A stretch of 64,000 bases of DNA, taken from contig PBOB01000002.1 in assembly GCA_002724185.1 (NCBI GenBank), positions 60,153-124,152 of the forward strand. Direction: 5' to 3'. The notes under the pieces are model-generated. The model was not told where the DNA came from. It worked only from the letters and a program-made list of their open reading frames with translations, and ran no database searches. Source of the stretch: Acidiferrobacteraceae bacterium (GTDB lineage Bacteria > Pseudomonadota > Gammaproteobacteria > Arenicellales > UBA868). Made by a program: the position numbers and the translations under genes. Shown here one piece after another: positions 46,525 to 56,189 of this stretch. Each line of letters opens with the position of its first letter. Position 1 is the stretch's first letter.

Positions 46525-47712
46525 ATGACTAACTCCATAAATGCTAAATTTGATTGGCAAGACCCATTATTGCTAGATCAAACGCTAAATGAAGATGAGC
46601 GCATGGTCAGAGATCAGGTTGCGCAGTATTGCCGCGAGCGCTTGCTTCCACGGGTAATTATTGATAATAGGAATGAAAGATTCGACCGTCAGATATTGCG
46701 TGAGATGGGGGGGCTAGGCATGCTTGGGTCAGCTCTGGAGGGTTATGGGTGCGCCGGCCTTAGTTACATGTGTTACGGACTTATGGCTAGAGAAGTTGAG
46801 AGGATTGACTCGTCTTATCGGTCCGCTATGAGTGTACAGTCTAGTTTGGTGATGCATCCTATCCATGCCTATGGAAGCGAGGCGCAAAAAGAAAAATATC
46901 TTCCGCTGCTGGCCGCTGGAGAGCTTGTAGGATGTTTTGGTTTAACAGAGCCTGATCATGGTTCGGATCCTGGGGGAATGCGGGCTCGCGCCCAAAAGAC
47001 TAAAGGAGGTTTCCATATCTCTGGAGAAAAAACATGGATTACTAACGCTCCGATCGCAGATATATTTGTAGTTTGGGCTAAAGATGACGATGGTGTCATC
47101 CGAGGATTCCTGCTTGAAAAGGGCATGCCAGGACTAGAGTCGAGACGGATTGAGGGCAAATTTGCACTACGTGCTTCTGAAACCGGTCAAATACTGATGT
47201 CAAATGTATTTGTTCCAGAGGAGAATTTACTGCCAGGCACCGAAGGGTTGAAGAGCCCATTCGGGTGTTTAAATAGGGCGCGTTACGGTATCGCTTGGGG
47301 TGTGATAGGGTCAGCGGAATTTTGTTGGCACGCTGCCAGGTCATATACCCTGGAGCGGCAGCAATTTGGCAGGGCGCTCGCTGCCACACAGCTGATTCAA
47401 AAAAAGCTTGTGGATATGCAAACAGAGATTGCCTTGGGGCTTGCAGGATGTATTCGACTAGGCCGTATTATTGACTCCGGAGATATGCTTCCAGAGGCGG
47501 TGTCTCTCTTGAAAAGAAACAATTGTGGGAAAGCGCTGGATATTGCTCGCATGTCAAGGGATATGCATGGCGGCAATGGTGTTTCGGATGAGTACCATGT
47601 GATACGCCATCTTATGAATCTCGAGGCTGTTAATACATACGAAGGCACTCATGATATACATGCCCTAATTCTTGGTAGAGCACAAACTGGTATACAGGCA
47701 TTTGGAACTTAG
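46525..47712 (+). CDS. gcdH: Acyl-CoA dehydrogenase, glutaryl-CoA dehydrogenase type
   Basis: A FAD enzyme that converts glutaryl-CoA to crotonyl-CoA in lysine/tryptophan degradation. 395 residues from the ATG at 46525; the frame extends 30 codons to a TTG, but that part lacks family resemblance. FAD/substrate signatures are [14 protein letters not shown] and [16 protein letters not shown]. The catalytic Glu is in [20 protein letters not shown]. The electron acceptor would be an electron-transfer flavoprotein. GGAG lies 13 nt upstream. Confidence 0.86.
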   Translation: MTNSINAKFDWQDPLLLDQTLNEDERMVRDQVAQYCRERLLPRVIIDNRNERFDRQILREMGGLGMLGSALEGYGCAGLSYMCYGLMAREVERIDSSYRSAMSVQSSLVMHPIHAYGSEAQKEKYLPLLAAGELVGCFGLTEPDHGSDPGGMRARAQKTKGGFHISGEKTWITNAPIADIFVVWAKDDDGVIRGFLLEKGMPGLESRRIEGKFALRASETGQILMSNVFVPEENLLPGTEGLKSPFGCLNRARYGIAWGVIGSAEFCWHAARSYTLERQQFGRALAATQLIQKKLVDMQTEIALGLAGCIRLGRIIDSGDMLPEAVSLLKRNNCGKALDIARMSRDMHGGNGVSDEYHVIRHLMNLEAVNTYEGTHDIHALILGRAQTGIQAFGT

Positions 47713-47747
47713 CCCCTGCCACGAACTTGATGGCACCAAATGCTGCT

Positions 47748-48275
47748 CTACACGACCTTTAAGGCATGTTTAAAATGGATATAACCACCATAGCCAATCG
47801 TTTCTACTGATATATCTCGAGGTGTCTTTTTGTTGATTAATACTTCAAGCGCTTTAATCACGCCTGCATGAGTAATGAGCAGGGCATTGTTGCATTGCAG
47901 AGATTGCAGGAAACTACGAACACGCTGACATAGCTGGTAAAAACTTTCCCCATTTGGAAAAGTGTAATAGAGTAAGTTTCTATTCCATGCATCGATACTG
48001 TATGCGTCTATTTCGTTCCAGCTCAACCCCTCCCAAAGCCCGAAGTCTATTTCCTGCAGACGTTCGTCAGTCAGATAGGTTAAGCCAAGATAGTCGGCAA
48101 GTTGGGTGCATCGCTTAAGCGGACTGCAGTAAACACCATCCACACTTTGTACTAAAGTTGTAATCGTATTATTGACTGTATTCAGGTACTTATGATCACA
48201 GTCCATGTCGAGACGCCCATAGCAAATACCTTCTTCTATATCGGGTCTGGTATGTCGTACTACATGGAGCTCCAA
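47748..48275 (-). CDS. cobC: Alpha-ribazole phosphatase (histidine phosphatase family)
   Basis: Dephosphorylates alpha-ribazole-phosphate or adenosylcobalamin-5'-phosphate in nucleotide-loop assembly. 175 residues with the RHT phosphohistidine motif at the N-terminus (VVRHTRPD), the second catalytic His in LLITHAGVIKAL and CSPLKRCTQLA. It is the last gene of the cob series and overlaps cobS by 16 bp, which favours CobC over a general phosphoglycerate mutase. Confidence 0.88.
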   Translation of the reverse strand: MELHVVRHTRPDIEEGICYGRLDMDCDHKYLNTVNNTITTLVQSVDGVYCSPLKRCTQLADYLGLTYLTDERLQEIDFGLWEGLSWNEIDAYSIDAWNRNLLYYTFPNGESFYQLCQRVRSFLQSLQCNNALLITHAGVIKALEVLINKKTPRDISVETIGYGGYIHFKHALKVV

Positions 48276-49039
48276 TAGATTACTCCTGTCAAAAGTATCA
48301 TTATTTCTGTAGTCTGCTGAGAAAATCCTAAATAATCACCTGTGTAGCCTCCAAATTGGCGTTTACCAAACTTCGCCAATGCAGTTGATGCTATTAGTGT
48401 GGCAAAGATAGATATTAAAGATATAGCCGGTGCCAGAAGCATGATAAGGGGTAATGTAAGGCAACCAATTGCGATATCGACTCTCGTAATCATTGTTGCT
48501 ACAGGTTTAAATTTAGCACTGGTGTTATCAGATACATAATGCAATGTAGATATTAGTAGTAGAGGGACGAGTCTCGATATAGAGTGACTAAGAACTAAAA
48601 GTACCGGTACATGTTCAATAGGTAGGGAGGTTAGTAGGACAAGTTTAAGCGTAAGTAAAAACCAGATACCAGTCGCCCCATATACCCCAATTCTGGAATC
48701 TTTCATTATTTCTAGCTTGTTTTCTCGAGTATAGGCGCCAAAGCTATCGCAGGTGTCAGCGAAGCCATCTTCATGGAAGAAGCCTGTTATTAGTCCGCTT
48801 GCTCCGATTGTGAGAAGAGCTGCGATTGCAGTAGGTAGAACGTTAGAGGCTCCAATAAAGACAAGCGAGCAAATAGCGCCAGACGCTAACCCAATCCATG
48901 GAAGATAGCGGAGTGCCCGATTAAGGTCTAAAGTTATAAAATCAGGAATTGTGCCAACAGGGATACGAGTGAAATAGGACATACTAACCAAAAAATATTT
49001 CCATTCTCTGGAAATTTTGTTATGAATAAGTTGTGTCAT
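48260..49039 (-). CDS. cobS: Adenosylcobinamide-GDP ribazoletransferase (cobalamin synthase)
   Basis: A polytopic inner-membrane enzyme joining adenosylcobinamide-GDP with alpha-ribazole. 259 residues with about six transmembrane helices. The conserved GFFHEDGFADTCDSFGAYTRENKLEIMKDSRIGVYG is the diagnostic acidic active-site segment (positions about 85-120). It lies between cobT and cobC in the same transcription unit. Confidence 0.95.
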   Translation of the reverse strand: MTQLIHNKISREWKYFLVSMSYFTRIPVGTIPDFITLDLNRALRYLPWIGLASGAICSLVFIGASNVLPTAIAALLTIGASGLITGFFHEDGFADTCDSFGAYTRENKLEIMKDSRIGVYGATGIWFLLTLKLVLLTSLPIEHVPVLLVLSHSISRLVPLLLISTLHYVSDNTSAKFKPVATMITRVDIAIGCLTLPLIMLLAPAISLISIFATLIASTALAKFGKRQFGGYTGDYLGFSQQTTEIMILLTGVIYWSSM

Positions 49040-49060
49040 AATTTACATATTTGTGTCAGG

Positions 49061-50134
49061 CTATCTTCCGTTAGTATTGCTTGCAATACCAGCTGACTCA
49101 AAGGTTGCCATGGAGTTATGTAGCTCGCATGCAGCGCGTAGAAGTATGGCAGCAATTGCAGCGCCACTGCCTTCACCCAATCTCATCTTAAGGTTTAGCA
49201 TCGGTTTGACATTTAGATTATCTAATATATACCGATGACCAGGTTCAGCCGACTGATGGCCAAAAAAGAACCATTTAAGTACGGAAGGATTGATGCGGCA
49301 GGCTGTTAATGCAGCCACTGAGCTAATAAATCCATCTATCAGCACTGGAACGCCTCTTTGACCAGAACGGATATAGCTTCCCACAAGGCCAGCAATATCG
49401 AGCCCCCCTAGACATCTGAGTATTTCTAGAGGACCATCATTTAGCTTCGATTTTTCATACTGCTTAATTGCCAACTCTACAATCTTGCTCTTTTTTTGGA
49501 CGCCGAGAGCATCAAGACCAGTACCTGGGCCTGCCATATGTTCAGGTGTTAATCCCAAATGAGCGCAAGCCATTGCGCTTGCTGCGGTTGTGTTGGCTAT
49601 ACCCATCTCTCCCCCAATAAACAATCGCACGCCCGCATTGCACACACGCTCAATGCTGTCGTGGCCAGCATTAATTGCCAGTATTAACTCAGGTAAGGTC
49701 ATTGCCGGCTTAACTGCAATATTTTCTGTGGCTGTGAGATGCGGAATTCGTTCTATTTCATCAGGCCCAGAAATATCATTGACGACACCTAGTGAAATAA
49801 CTTGTAGAGTTGCTTGCAATTGCTTAGCTAATACATTTATTGCAGCTCCGCCATCAGAAAAATTCTTAATCATTTGCCCAGTAACAGATTGAGGATATGC
49901 GGAGACACCCATCTCCGCTACGCCATGATCACTGGCAAAGATACAGATATGGGTCGGGTTTGTTGTCGGCTCCTCTGTGTATTGCATGGCTGCTAAACGA
50001 ACAGCGATATCCTCTAGCTCACCGAGTGAGCCGAGTGGTTTGGTTAGGTCGGCCTGCCTTGCCTGCGCTTTCTCTGCGTGCTTAAGTGATACTTCCTTCG
50101 CGTGAGTATCTATCCATTCTAGATCAGCAGTCAT
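49061..50134 (-). CDS. cobT: Nicotinate-nucleotide:dimethylbenzimidazole phosphoribosyltransferase
   Basis: Makes alpha-ribazole-phosphate, the lower ligand of B12. 357 residues with KPLGSLGELEDIAVRLAA at the N-terminus, IFASDHGVAEMGVSAYPQSVTGQM, GGEMGIANTT and the catalytic Glu in RLGEGSGAA near the C-terminus. Its start overlaps the cobU stop (ATGA-type). dimethylbenzimidazole synthesis genes are not in the window, so the lower base may be scavenged. Confidence 0.96.
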   Translation of the reverse strand: MTADLEWIDTHAKEVSLKHAEKAQARQADLTKPLGSLGELEDIAVRLAAMQYTEEPTTNPTHICIFASDHGVAEMGVSAYPQSVTGQMIKNFSDGGAAINVLAKQLQATLQVISLGVVNDISGPDEIERIPHLTATENIAVKPAMTLPELILAINAGHDSIERVCNAGVRLFIGGEMGIANTTAASAMACAHLGLTPEHMAGPGTGLDALGVQKKSKIVELAIKQYEKSKLNDGPLEILRCLGGLDIAGLVGSYIRSGQRGVPVLIDGFISSVAALTACRINPSVLKWFFFGHQSAEPGHRYILDNLNVKPMLNLKMRLGEGSGAAIAAILLRAACELHNSMATFESAGIASNTNGR

Positions 50135-50649
50135 GGCGAGCTCTTTATCAAATGAGGTATACCGGCAACCATAAATATAACTTCATCAGCAATTTGACCT
50201 AGTTGCTGATGAAGAACTCCGATCTCATCGCAAAAGCGACGCGACAAAGCATCTATTGGGATAATTCCTAAGTTTGTCTCATTGCTCACTATAAATACTG
50301 GAGACTCTAGAGTTCTTAGCGTCTCAATCAGTCGCGCTTGTTGGCTCTTGATGTCCCTGTCAGTCAACTGCAGTAACAGGTTAGTCATCCATAATGTTAG
50401 ACAATCAACAATAACGGCATTACCTTTAACACTATATTCCTGAATTGCACTAGCAAGATTTATCTCCTCTTCAATAGTTAGCCAGTTACTATCGCGGCGC
50501 TCTTTGTGTTTATTGATTCGATAAGACATCTCAATATCACCTGCATTGGCGGTGGCTAGATATACGACAGGCAATCCAGTTTCTGTTGCGATTTTTTCGG
50601 CGAGGCGCGTCTTTCCAGAACGTACACCCCCTAATATCAACGTCATCAT
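50131..50649 (-). CDS. cobU: Adenosylcobinamide kinase / GMP guanylyltransferase
   Basis: Phosphorylates cobinamide and attaches GMP. 172 residues, P-loop GGVRSGKT at the N-terminus, HKERRDSNWLTIEE containing the guanylylated His region, and VDCLTLWMTNLL. The last 4 bases overlap cobT. It begins 138 bp downstream of btuD on the same strand, so it may be in the riboswitch-controlled transcript or have its own promoter. Confidence 0.96.
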   Translation of the reverse strand: MMTLILGGVRSGKTRLAEKIATETGLPVVYLATANAGDIEMSYRINKHKERRDSNWLTIEEEINLASAIQEYSVKGNAVIVDCLTLWMTNLLLQLTDRDIKSQQARLIETLRTLESPVFIVSNETNLGIIPIDALSRRFCDEIGVLHQQLGQIADEVIFMVAGIPHLIKSSP

Positions 50650-50787
50650 TGCTTTAAAATTGGTAAATAGATATTTTGGACCTTACGCTACTACTGTAGA
50701 ACAGCAGCGCGATAATACTCTCTCTAATCCATATGTTCGCTAGTTTGAGCCAAAGCCGAGAAATATACGATATACCTGATCGCCAGT

Positions 50788-51555
50788 TCAGGTGGGCAGA
50801 AAAAAATACTGATTTTCTGCGGGATAGCGTTTTAATGAATGCCCATAAAGCCGAGACAAGTTTCCCTCAGTTGCAAGATCGTTAGTTTTCCCATGAAGAG
50901 TTTCACCTTCACCAAACAATAAGAGAAGGTGGTCACTAAATCGCATTGCAAGATTTAGATCATGCATGACCATAATTACTATCCTATTAGCTAGCCGCCA
51001 GCGATTGATAAGATCGCCAAGAATATCGGTCTGATAGTGGAGGTCTAGGTGATTTGCCGGCTCATCGAGCAGCGCAATTGTTGTGTCTTGTAGAACCAAG
51101 GCGCTTAAATCCACTCTTCGTCTTTCACCGCCTGAAAGGGAAAATAACTCCCGTTTTTCCATACCATTAAGACCCATACGATTTAGTTCCTGTGCGGCAA
51201 GGTCTACATCAGTATGGCTTTCCCCAGCAAAGAGTGACAACCAAGGGTGACGGCCGGTCAATGCGGTTTCAAGTACAGTAGCTGGAAAGGTTGGATCTTG
51301 TTCTTGAAATAGCATGCCGACTAATTGCGCACGCTTGCGCCGAGGTACTGTATTCAAGGATTTGTCGTTAAGAATTAGATCTCCTGCTGTGGGCTTCCGG
51401 AGACCTGCTAATGTTTTTAATAGGGTTGATTTACCCACACCATTACGGCCAAGTACTGACCATACCTCACCCGCAGAGAATGTCATAGAAAGATTGTGGC
51501 ATGCGCAAATGCCTCCAATCCTCACTGACAGCTGTTGTGTTATTAGTGTCGTCAT
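50788..51555 (-). CDS. btuD: Vitamin B12 ABC transporter ATPase
   Basis: The cytoplasmic ATPase of the corrinoid importer, 255 residues. Walker A GRNGVGKSTLLKTLAG, signature LSGGERRRVDLSALVL, Walker B IALLDEPANHLDLHYQ and the switch His in VMHDLN. The FecCD/BtuCD-type ATPase pattern matches the adjacent permease. It overlaps btuC by 4 bp. Confidence 0.93.
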   Translation of the reverse strand: MTTLITQQLSVRIGGICACHNLSMTFSAGEVWSVLGRNGVGKSTLLKTLAGLRKPTAGDLILNDKSLNTVPRRKRAQLVGMLFQEQDPTFPATVLETALTGRHPWLSLFAGESHTDVDLAAQELNRMGLNGMEKRELFSLSGGERRRVDLSALVLQDTTIALLDEPANHLDLHYQTDILGDLINRWRLANRIVIMVMHDLNLAMRFSDHLLLLFGEGETLHGKTNDLATEGNLSRLYGHSLKRYPAENQYFFLPT

Positions 51556-52541
51556 TTTGATTGCCTCTTTACCCCAGCGCGTAACAAGTATAGAAATATT
51601 GGGACACCAATAAAGGCTGTGATTACTCCAACAGGTAACATACGGGGGGCTAACACCGTGCGAGCAGCGGTTTCTGCTAGTATGAGTAGGATGCCGCCTA
51701 GCAGAACAGCAGAGGGCAAAACAAGTCGATGATTAGTGCCGACTACAAGGCGAACCATGTGTGGAACCACTAGCCCAACAAAGCCAATAGTTCCTGCGAT
51801 TGTTACAGCTGCTGCGGTAAGTAGACTAGCGAGGACATAGATACTGATCCGTAGTGCAAGCGTGTGGACACCCAAGGCTTCAGCTCGACTTTCTCCTAGC
51901 GCGATAAGATTTAGACTTCTTGCCACAAGCAGTGTCGCAATTAGACTTACAAAAAGTAAAGCAGGCCTAAACAATCCAGGCCCTGCATCATTAAAGTCTC
52001 CCATAAGCCAAAAAAGCATACCATACAAGTGTGATGAGGGGGTCACCGCCAAGATGAAGCTGATGCCTGCTCCCCAGCCAGCTGCCAAAACCACTCCTGT
52101 TAGTAGAAGTCGTGTCGATGACCAGTCGCCATCTCCTCTTGCTAGGACAAAAACTAATGCCATTGAGAACATAGCGCCAATTGCAGCAGCAGCAGAAATC
52201 ATTCCTGATTCCCAACCAATGAGTATTGCTAGTAGGGCTGCAACAGCAGCTCCACCTGAAATACCAAGAACATAAGGGTCAGCTAGTGGGTTTCTCAGCA
52301 AGACCTGCATTAGAACTCCAGCAAGTGCGAGCATTCCACCGACAACAAAAGCGCTTAGCGCTCGTGGCAGGCGGAGCTCCATTACAACAGTATGGTCAAA
52401 AGTGTTCTCACCACTTCGAAATGTGACAAATACCTGATGCCAGTCTACAACCGTGCTTCCAAAGGATAAAGCAATAGCGAGAGATAGCAGTGTCAGGCCT
52501 AAAAGAAACGGAATTACTAGCCGAGAATTGATGATTGGCAT
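51552..52541 (-). CDS. btuC: Vitamin B12 ABC transporter permease (FecCD family)
   Basis: The inner-membrane channel subunit, 329 residues with about ten transmembrane helices. ELRLPRALSAFVVGGMLALAGVLMQ and the glycine-rich DPYVLGISGGAAVAA are BtuC/FhuB signatures, and IGFVGLVVPHMVRLVVG is the ATPase-docking loop. The family also carries siderophores; the riboswitch and the cob genes argue for corrinoids. Confidence 0.93.
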   Translation of the reverse strand: MPIINSRLVIPFLLGLTLLSLAIALSFGSTVVDWHQVFVTFRSGENTFDHTVVMELRLPRALSAFVVGGMLALAGVLMQVLLRNPLADPYVLGISGGAAVAALLAILIGWESGMISAAAAIGAMFSMALVFVLARGDGDWSSTRLLLTGVVLAAGWGAGISFILAVTPSSHLYGMLFWLMGDFNDAGPGLFRPALLFVSLIATLLVARSLNLIALGESRAEALGVHTLALRISIYVLASLLTAAAVTIAGTIGFVGLVVPHMVRLVVGTNHRLVLPSAVLLGGILLILAETAARTVLAPRMLPVGVITAFIGVPIFLYLLRAGVKRQSK

Positions 52542-52611
52542 CGCTTATTCATGCAGTAATCTAGAATTTACTTTCCGTTTCCAAAAGTGTTAATCGTATC
52601 AGTAGATGGCG

Positions 52612-53499
52612 CTAACCTTGTGGTCTGGCCTTGTCAATCGATTCACATAGCTCTCTCATTCCTTCAACGAGACGCGGGCCCATGCGGCTTATCCGATCGG
52701 TGTTAACGGTATAGAGGTGTCCATTCGCGGTCGCAGCGATGCTAGACCACTGATTCCACTCGCTGAGCCATTTCGGTGGCTCACCCGCATACCCTCCAGC
52801 AATAATTACTTCTGGATTGCGATCGATTACCGCTTCGGTTGAAACAATTGGCGCAAGTGTTTCTGCATCTGAAAATATGTTTGTACCGCCACAGCCTTCA
52901 ACAAGCCGACTTATTAAGTGATCACCATTTAGTGTATAAATTGGGTCGCTCCAGATCTGATAAAAGACGCGAAGGTTCAGACGATTCTCATATGCACCGC
53001 GAATTTCACTCGTGTGTTTACGAAACAATTGCGACTGCGCTTCGCCATGAGCTTTATGTCCAGTTAGGGCCGCAAGTCGATCCATGGTAGAAGCAACGTC
53101 TTCGAGTGTTCTCGGTTCGCTTCTATAGACAGCGAGCCCAAGATCTTCCAGTTTGCGAATATCCTCGGCCGGATTGCCGCTATCCCATGCGATAACCAGG
53201 TCAGGTTGTAATAGCAAAATTGCTTCGAGATCGAATTGATTACTTGAGCCAACACTAGTAATCTCTTGGGCTTCCGGCGGAAAATCACTATATTCAACAA
53301 CTCCTACTATTTGAGGCCCAGCACCAACATGAAAAAGAATTTCGGTGATATTAGGAGCCATGCTAACTACACGGTTTGCTGGCTTTGAAAGTGAAATTGT
53401 TCGGCCTGTGTCATCTACTGCCACCACTTCAGCGTTTGCGTGGAATGTACTGGCAATAAGGGCAGCGAAGACACCGATTACTTTTAGTGAATGATGCAT
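52612..53499 (-). CDS. btuF: Vitamin B12-binding periplasmic protein
   Basis: The class III binding protein delivering corrinoid to BtuCD. 295 residues from ATG 53499, which has GGGAGA 8 nt upstream, with a signal peptide ending ANAE. RVVSMAPNITEILFHVGAG is the helical-backbone binding-protein signature and IVGVVEYSDFPPEAQ the loop typical of BtuF. It is the first gene after the cobalamin riboswitch. Confidence 0.92.
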   Translation of the reverse strand: MHHSLKVIGVFAALIASTFHANAEVVAVDDTGRTISLSKPANRVVSMAPNITEILFHVGAGPQIVGVVEYSDFPPEAQEITSVGSSNQFDLEAILLLQPDLVIAWDSGNPAEDIRKLEDLGLAVYRSEPRTLEDVASTMDRLAALTGHKAHGEAQSQLFRKHTSEIRGAYENRLNLRVFYQIWSDPIYTLNGDHLISRLVEGCGGTNIFSDAETLAPIVSTEAVIDRNPEVIIAGGYAGEPPKWLSEWNQWSSIAATANGHLYTVNTDRISRMGPRLVEGMRELCESIDKARPQG

Positions 53500-53599
53500 G
53501 TAAATTCTCCCGCACACACCCGTGCGATTATTCTACGACGGTCTGAGCATGGGGAGATTTTCAATCCCGGACTGCCCGCCGCAGTGGGTTACGTTTGTC

Positions 53600-53815
53600 T
53601 GCTGGGGCCGGTCTCCGGACTCGTGAGCTGATCATTAACAAAGTCTAAGTCAGCACCTTCCCATGGCATAAGCCACAGTGGTATCGCGCTAACGTTTCTC
53701 ACTTACCGTTGCGGGGGCAGTGCCGGGTTTGCGTATTTCTAAATATAGAATTAAGCGCACCGGCTTCCCGTTTCACCGCGCTATCTTATCAAAGCGACGG
53801 AACCCTCGGCAGGCC
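53600..53815 (-). ncRNA. Cobalamin riboswitch
   Basis: On the minus strand the conserved blocks occur in order: GGGAAGCCGGTG (about 53769), the core CCCCCGCAACGGTAAG (53701-53716), the B12 box region TACCACTGTGGC (53672-53683), ATGGGAAGG, and GAGTCCGGAGACCGGCC (53606-53622). A further ACTGC/GCAGT hairpin follows before the btuF leader. No U-tract follows, so control of btuF is probably by hiding its ribosome site, or through this hairpin. It should repress uptake and salvage when adenosylcobalamin is plentiful. Confidence 0.93.
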
Positions 53816-53919
53816 CGCTACAGTAATGCCAATAGAGAAAACTGTCAACTAGGATTGATGATATAGCGTAATGAATTGCCGTTAGAACTAGTTAAGTGAC
53901 GATCGAGGGAAGCTCTATA

Positions 53920-54564
53920 TTAAATGCGATAACTTACACTAGTCATGATGGAGCTCATGATGCGCATCATGAACTTAGCTATATATGGGAGTTCTAGCGC
54001 GCCAGATTCGATAGCCGCGGTGGCATGCCGTTTTTCATCATCCTTCATTTGCATTATCACGCTATGGCTAGGCAAATCATTTTTTGGTAAGAGTTCAAGA
54101 TGTTTATTTAGGTGCGTTTCAACTTGTTTTTCAGTTTCAGCTAGGAAGCCTAAACTGGGACGATCACCTAAGAGTCCTGCAAGTGCGCCAGTCGTAAATG
54201 AGCCAAAATACCAAGCCGGGTTTAAAGCACTTTTTTGTCCATCTAGGGCGTTTAATCGGTTTTCGCACCATTGAAGGTGGTCATTTTCTTCACGAGCAGC
54301 CTTGATCATATGGCTCTTAACAGAGCGTGATCGCGCAGTTAGAGCTTGTCCACGGTATAGGGCTTGTGCGCAAATTTCGCCAGAATGATTAACTCTCATT
54401 AATTTCGCGCTTTTTTGTTTATCGTCCGAAGAGAGCGGGGCCTCTTCAACATCTTTCGCCGGATCTTCTCTACCCTTGGTTCGCGGGCGACCAAATAGAG
54501 TTGCTAATGCATCATCAGCGATCAAACACAATACGTCCAGCCCATTATAATTGCGATTGTTCAT
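53920..54564 (-). CDS. coq7: Demethoxyubiquinone hydroxylase
   Basis: A di-iron membrane-associated monooxygenase in ubiquinone synthesis. 214 residues with the ligand motifs RVNHSGEICAQALYRGQA, EENDHLQWCENRL, ETEKQVETHLNKHL and DDEKRHATAA. This is the Coq7 (not UbiF) type, which many gammaproteobacteria carry. It stands alone between the cobalamin riboswitch and glcD. Confidence 0.95.
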   Translation of the reverse strand: MNNRNYNGLDVLCLIADDALATLFGRPRTKGREDPAKDVEEAPLSSDDKQKSAKLMRVNHSGEICAQALYRGQALTARSRSVKSHMIKAAREENDHLQWCENRLNALDGQKSALNPAWYFGSFTTGALAGLLGDRPSLGFLAETEKQVETHLNKHLELLPKNDLPSHSVIMQMKDDEKRHATAAIESGALELPYIAKFMMRIMSSIMTSVSYRI

Positions 54565-54724
54565 AGGATAGATATTTAGTAATTGGCAGCTTATTTTACC
54601 TTTAGTGATTAAGGATTACATCTACCATAGCTAGGTCTGACCAACATAATGTGTAAGCATATGTCAAGTTGCAACCTGTGGCATACTGTGTTCTCACCAC
54701 TACGAGAAGCCCGGTTTTGATCAG

Positions 54725-56170
54725 TTGCTTAATTCCGATTTAATTGCAGGGTTGAGCGCTTGCGTTCCAAGTGACTCGATAATCGCGGATTTGGAGGCAT
54801 TGCGGCCGTATGAATGTGATGGCCTCACTGCCTATCGTCAGTTGCCGGTTGCGGTAGTGCTTCCAAAAAATGTGGAGGAAATTCGGGCAGTTATGCAGTT
54901 CTGTCTGCAGTCAGATGTGCCAATAGTTCCCCGTGGAGCTGGCACCAGCCTCTCAGGTGGAGCGCAGCCTGAAAAAGATGGGATTGTGTTAAGTCTTGCC
55001 CGCCTAAATCAAATCTTGGAGGTCGATGTTGAAAATCGACTTGCAAGAGTGCAACCAGGAGTTAGAAACTTGGCTGTTTCGCAGCGAGTTGCAGAGTTTG
55101 GGCTCTACTATGCGCCTGATCCATCATCGCAAATCGCATGCACTATCGGTGGAAACGTTGCAGAAAATGCAGGCGGAATCCACTGTCTAAAATATGGGCT
55201 AACTGTTCATAACGTATTAAGTATTGATGTGGTGCTTGCTACTGGCGAAGACATTACTCTAACGGTTGACGCGCCAGGCTATGATCTATTAGCGCTTATG
55301 CATGGTTCAGAGGGGTTATTGGGAATTGTGACTGAAATTACTGTAAGACTGTTAGCAGAACCACCATCTGCTCGGACAGTGCTGGCTGCGTTCGACAATG
55401 TTTCGTTGGCTAGCGATGCCGTTGCAGGATTGATCTCTAGTGGTGTGATCCCAGCTGGTCTAGAAATGATGGATAAGCTAGCTATTGATGCTACTAATCA
55501 GTTTGCAGACTGCGGCTATCCTAATGATGCAAGTGCGATTCTTATTTGCGAGCTTGACGGCAATCATGAGGAAGTTTTGCAACAGGTCAAACTAGTTACT
55601 CAAATGTTTACTAAGAACGGTGCTACCGATCTTCATATTGCTGAATCTGAAGACGAGCGTCTTAAGATCTGGTCTGGACGAAAAAATGCATTCCCCGCCG
55701 TCGGGCGACTTTCACCCGATTACTATTGCATAGACGGAACCATTCCTAGAAAAAACTTAGGGGATGTATTAAAACAGATTTACCGGTTGTCAGAAGAGTA
55801 CGGATTAGCCGTTGCGAATGTGTTTCATGCTGGTGATGGCAATCTCCATCCGTTAATCTTGTATGACGCAAGTAACGTTGATGAGTTTCATCGTACAGAA
55901 GTTCTGGGTGGGCAGATATTGGAGTTATGTATCGATGCTGGTGGCACGATTACAGGTGAGCATGGTGTTGGTGTCGAGAAGCTTGATCAAATGTGTATAC
56001 AATTTTCAGAAGCAGAAATTGCGCAATTTAGGCTCTTAAAGCAGGCGTTTGACCCCAAAGAAATACTAAATCCCGGCAAGGCTATTCCGACACTAACCCG
56101 ATGCTCGGAATTAAATGGTTTACATGTGCATGCGGGCGCTATTCCTTTTCCTGATATTGAGCGGTTTTGA
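54725..56170 (+). CDS. glcD: Glycolate oxidase FAD-linked subunit
   Basis: Oxidises glycolate to glyoxylate together with GlcE and GlcF. 481 residues of the VAO/PCMH flavoprotein fold: LRPYECDGLTAYRQLP, the FAD loop PRGAGTSLSGGA, GGNVAENAGG and the C-terminal VFHAGDGNLHP and GGTITGEHGVGVEK. The start is TTG with a poor ribosome site and a shorter N-terminus than E. coli GlcD. No glcC regulator adjoins. D-lactate activity is possible in this family, but the complete glcDEF set favours glycolate. Confidence 0.94.
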   Translation: MLNSDLIAGLSACVPSDSIIADLEALRPYECDGLTAYRQLPVAVVLPKNVEEIRAVMQFCLQSDVPIVPRGAGTSLSGGAQPEKDGIVLSLARLNQILEVDVENRLARVQPGVRNLAVSQRVAEFGLYYAPDPSSQIACTIGGNVAENAGGIHCLKYGLTVHNVLSIDVVLATGEDITLTVDAPGYDLLALMHGSEGLLGIVTEITVRLLAEPPSARTVLAAFDNVSLASDAVAGLISSGVIPAGLEMMDKLAIDATNQFADCGYPNDASAILICELDGNHEEVLQQVKLVTQMFTKNGATDLHIAESEDERLKIWSGRKNAFPAVGRLSPDYYCIDGTIPRKNLGDVLKQIYRLSEEYGLAVANVFHAGDGNLHPLILYDASNVDEFHRTEVLGGQILELCIDAGGTITGEHGVGVEKLDQMCIQFSEAEIAQFRLLKQAFDPKEILNPGKAIPTLTRCSELNGLHVHAGAIPFPDIERF

Positions 56171-56189
56171 TATTTGCGAGTAGATTGTC

